A DNA stretch of 64,000 nt from Levilinea saccharolytica (GTDB lineage: Bacteria; Chloroflexota; Anaerolineae; Anaerolineales; Anaerolineaceae). The notes below the pieces were generated by a model, which made no database searches, had not been told where the DNA came from, and worked only from the letters and a program-made list of their open reading frames with translations. This document shows, one piece after another, positions 62,716 through 64,000 of the stretch; positions within the stretch are counted from its first letter, which is position 1; each line of letters starts with the position of its first letter. A program made the position numbers and the translations under genes. The stretch spans positions 1-64,000 of the forward strand of contig NZ_LGCM01000064.1 of the NCBI RefSeq assembly GCF_001306035.1. Direction: 5' to 3'.

Positions 62716-64000
62716 GTGGATAAGAAATGGGTATATTTGTTTAATGAGTTGGATCAGGCCGAAGCCTATGTGCACGGCAGCTGGGACGGCGTGCGCGGTC
62801 TGTTGGGCGGCAAAGGCGCTAACCTGGCGGAAATGACGCGCATCGGCGTGCCGGTGCCGCCTTTCTTCACCGTCACCACGGAAGCCTGCAACGCCTACAG
62901 CGCCGAGGGCGGCAAGTTCCCGGCGACTTTGTGGGATCAGATGATGGTGTGCTTGAAGGGCATCGAGACGGCTTCGGGGAAGAAATTTGGCGATCCCGCC
63001 AACCCGCTGTTGGTTTCCTGCCGCTCCGGCGCCAAGTTCTCCATGCCGGGCATGATGGACACCGTGCTCAATATCGGTTTGAACGACGCCACCGCCGCCG
63101 GTATGGTCAAATTGACCGGCAACGAACGTTTTGTGTATGACTCTTACCGCCGCTTGATCCAGATGTTCGGGTCGGTGGTGTTGGGTATGCCGGATGAGGC
63201 TTTTGAGGATGTGTTGGAAGCCTACAAGCATCAGAAGGGCGCCAAGGCCGATACCGACCTGACCGCGGAAGACCTGAAGGCCTTGACGCAGATGTTCAAG
63301 GACGTGGTTCGCAAGGTGCAGGGTTACGATTTCCCGCAGGATCCGCTGGAACAGCTGCGCCTGGCCACGGAAGCGGTGTTTAAGTCCTGGAACGGCAAGC
63401 GCGCTGTGGATTACCGCCGCGCGGAAAACATCCCCGACGATCTGGGCACGGCGGTCAACATTGTGACCATGGTCTTCGGCAACATGGGCTGGGATTCGGG
63501 CACGGGCGTGGCCTTCACGCGCAACCCGGCGACCGGTGAAAACAAAATGTACGGCGATTACCTCTTGAACGCCCAGGGTGAAGATGTGGTGGCGGGTATC
63601 CGCAACACCGAGAAGATCCAGAACCTGGGGAAAGATATGCCCGAAGTGTACAAACAGTTCGTGGAGATCGCCAAGAAGCTGGAACTGCACTACAAGGATA
63701 TGCAGGATGTGGAATTCACCATTGAGCGCGGCAAGCTGTGGATGCTTCAGACCCGCAACGGCAAGCGCACCGCGCAGGCGGCCATCGCCGTGGCGGTTCA
63801 GATGGTGAACGAAGGCTTGATCAGCAAGGACGAAGCCGTGATGCGCATCTCACCCAAGCAGGTGGATGCCATGCTGCACCCGATGTTCAACGAAGAGGGC
63901 AAGAAGGCCGCCAAGAAGGCTGGCCGCTACCTGGCGACGGGCGTGAACGCTTCCCCGGGCGCTGCCGTTGGGCAGATTTATTTCGATGCTGACACGGCCG
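62716..64000 (+). CDS. ppdK: Pyruvate phosphate dikinase, N-terminal part (cut by window edge)
   Basis: The first 428 codons of an enzyme normally 870-900 aa long that interconverts pyruvate, ATP and Pi with PEP, AMP and PPi. It begins at a GTG (62716) with AGGAGG 8 nt upstream. Motifs: LLGGKGANLAEM (about 29-40), VPPFFTVTTEACN, VSCRSGAKFSMPGMMDT, FGNMGWDSGTGVAFTRNP and LWMLQTRNGKRT closing the ATP-grasp domain; the phosphohistidine domain begins as the window ends (GVNASPGAAVGQI). In fermentative anaerobes it often runs glycolytically with PPi. It is a distant relative of the RPH-like protein at 6575. Confidence 0.95.
   Translation, partial: MDKKWVYLFNELDQAEAYVHGSWDGVRGLLGGKGANLAEMTRIGVPVPPFFTVTTEACNAYSAEGGKFPATLWDQMMVCLKGIETASGKKFGDPANPLLVSCRSGAKFSMPGMMDTVLNIGLNDATAAGMVKLTGNERFVYDSYRRLIQMFGSVVLGMPDEAFEDVLEAYKHQKGAKADTDLTAEDLKALTQMFKDVVRKVQGYDFPQDPLEQLRLATEAVFKSWNGKRAVDYRRAENIPDDLGTAVNIVTMVFGNMGWDSGTGVAFTRNPATGENKMYGDYLLNAQGEDVVAGIRNTEKIQNLGKDMPEVYKQFVEIAKKLELHYKDMQDVEFTIERGKLWMLQTRNGKRTAQAAIAVAVQMVNEGLISKDEAVMRISPKQVDAMLHPMFNEEGKKAAKKAGRYLATGVNASPGAAVGQIYFDADTA

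Overview
The window is 64 kb of GC-rich bacterial DNA with dense, mostly operonic genes. It looks like an anaerobic member of the Chloroflexota, probably class Anaerolineae. That placement is inferred from gene content and protein style: MalT-like LuxR regulators, multi-GAF phosphatases, a secreted protein ending in a Leu/Pro-Leu-Ile-Leu-Arg tail, and a ribosomal protein L31 carrying an extra domain. No rRNA, tRNA, CRISPR array, prophage or insertion sequence was seen.

Layout. 0.2-3.6 kb: a small GlsB/YeaQ-type membrane protein, then on the minus strand a five-gene operon (lipoprotein, ICMT-like membrane methyltransferase, 74-aa protein, SAM methyltransferase, CPBP protease). 3.8-9.3 kb: a MalT-like LuxR regulator divergent from a rifampicin-phosphotransferase-like PEP enzyme. 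9.2-13.9 kb: a minus-strand partner-switching module (STAS antagonist, anti-sigma-type kinase, phosphatase with about six GAF domains). 14-16.7 kb: a secreted Kelch-propeller plus zinc-metallopeptidase protein.

17-47 kb is the core of the window, a purine and ureide catabolism island. It holds folD, 8-oxoguanine deaminase, adenine deaminase, a GntR/UTRA regulator, an ATCase-like carbamoyltransferase, a YgeW-like knotted carbamoyltransferase, carbamate kinase, two BMP-type nucleoside/purine-binding lipoproteins with their ABC ATPase and two permeases, a threonine-synthase-like enzyme, an unassigned fold-type-II PLP enzyme, an aldo/keto reductase, a divergent operon for a second adenine deaminase and a three-subunit molybdenum hydroxylase, and a dihydropyrimidinase. 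The inferred logic is import of purines or nucleosides, deamination and hydroxylation, ring opening, carbamoyl transfer to carbamoyl phosphate, and ATP recovery by carbamate kinase, with one-carbon units entering folate through FolD. Two tandem 11-bp palindromes overlapping a sigma70-type promoter after folD are the best candidate operators.

47-51 kb: three membrane genes resembling antiporter-like subunits of complex I or hydrogenase-4, with no accompanying catalytic subunits. 51-55 kb: a coiled-coil protein, selB, then rplU-rpmA-rpmE from a consensus promoter. RpmE carries a C-terminal domain resembling the RNA polymerase alpha-subunit CTD. 55-59 kb: tdk-hpt-cca-hydrolase. 59-62.4 kb (minus strand): a GldG/DUF4350-like protein, an S49 peptidase, a zinc-ribbon protein and a single-domain response regulator, with a perfect 20-bp-stem hairpin in an intergenic gap. 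62.7-64 kb: the first half of pyruvate phosphate dikinase, cut by the window edge.
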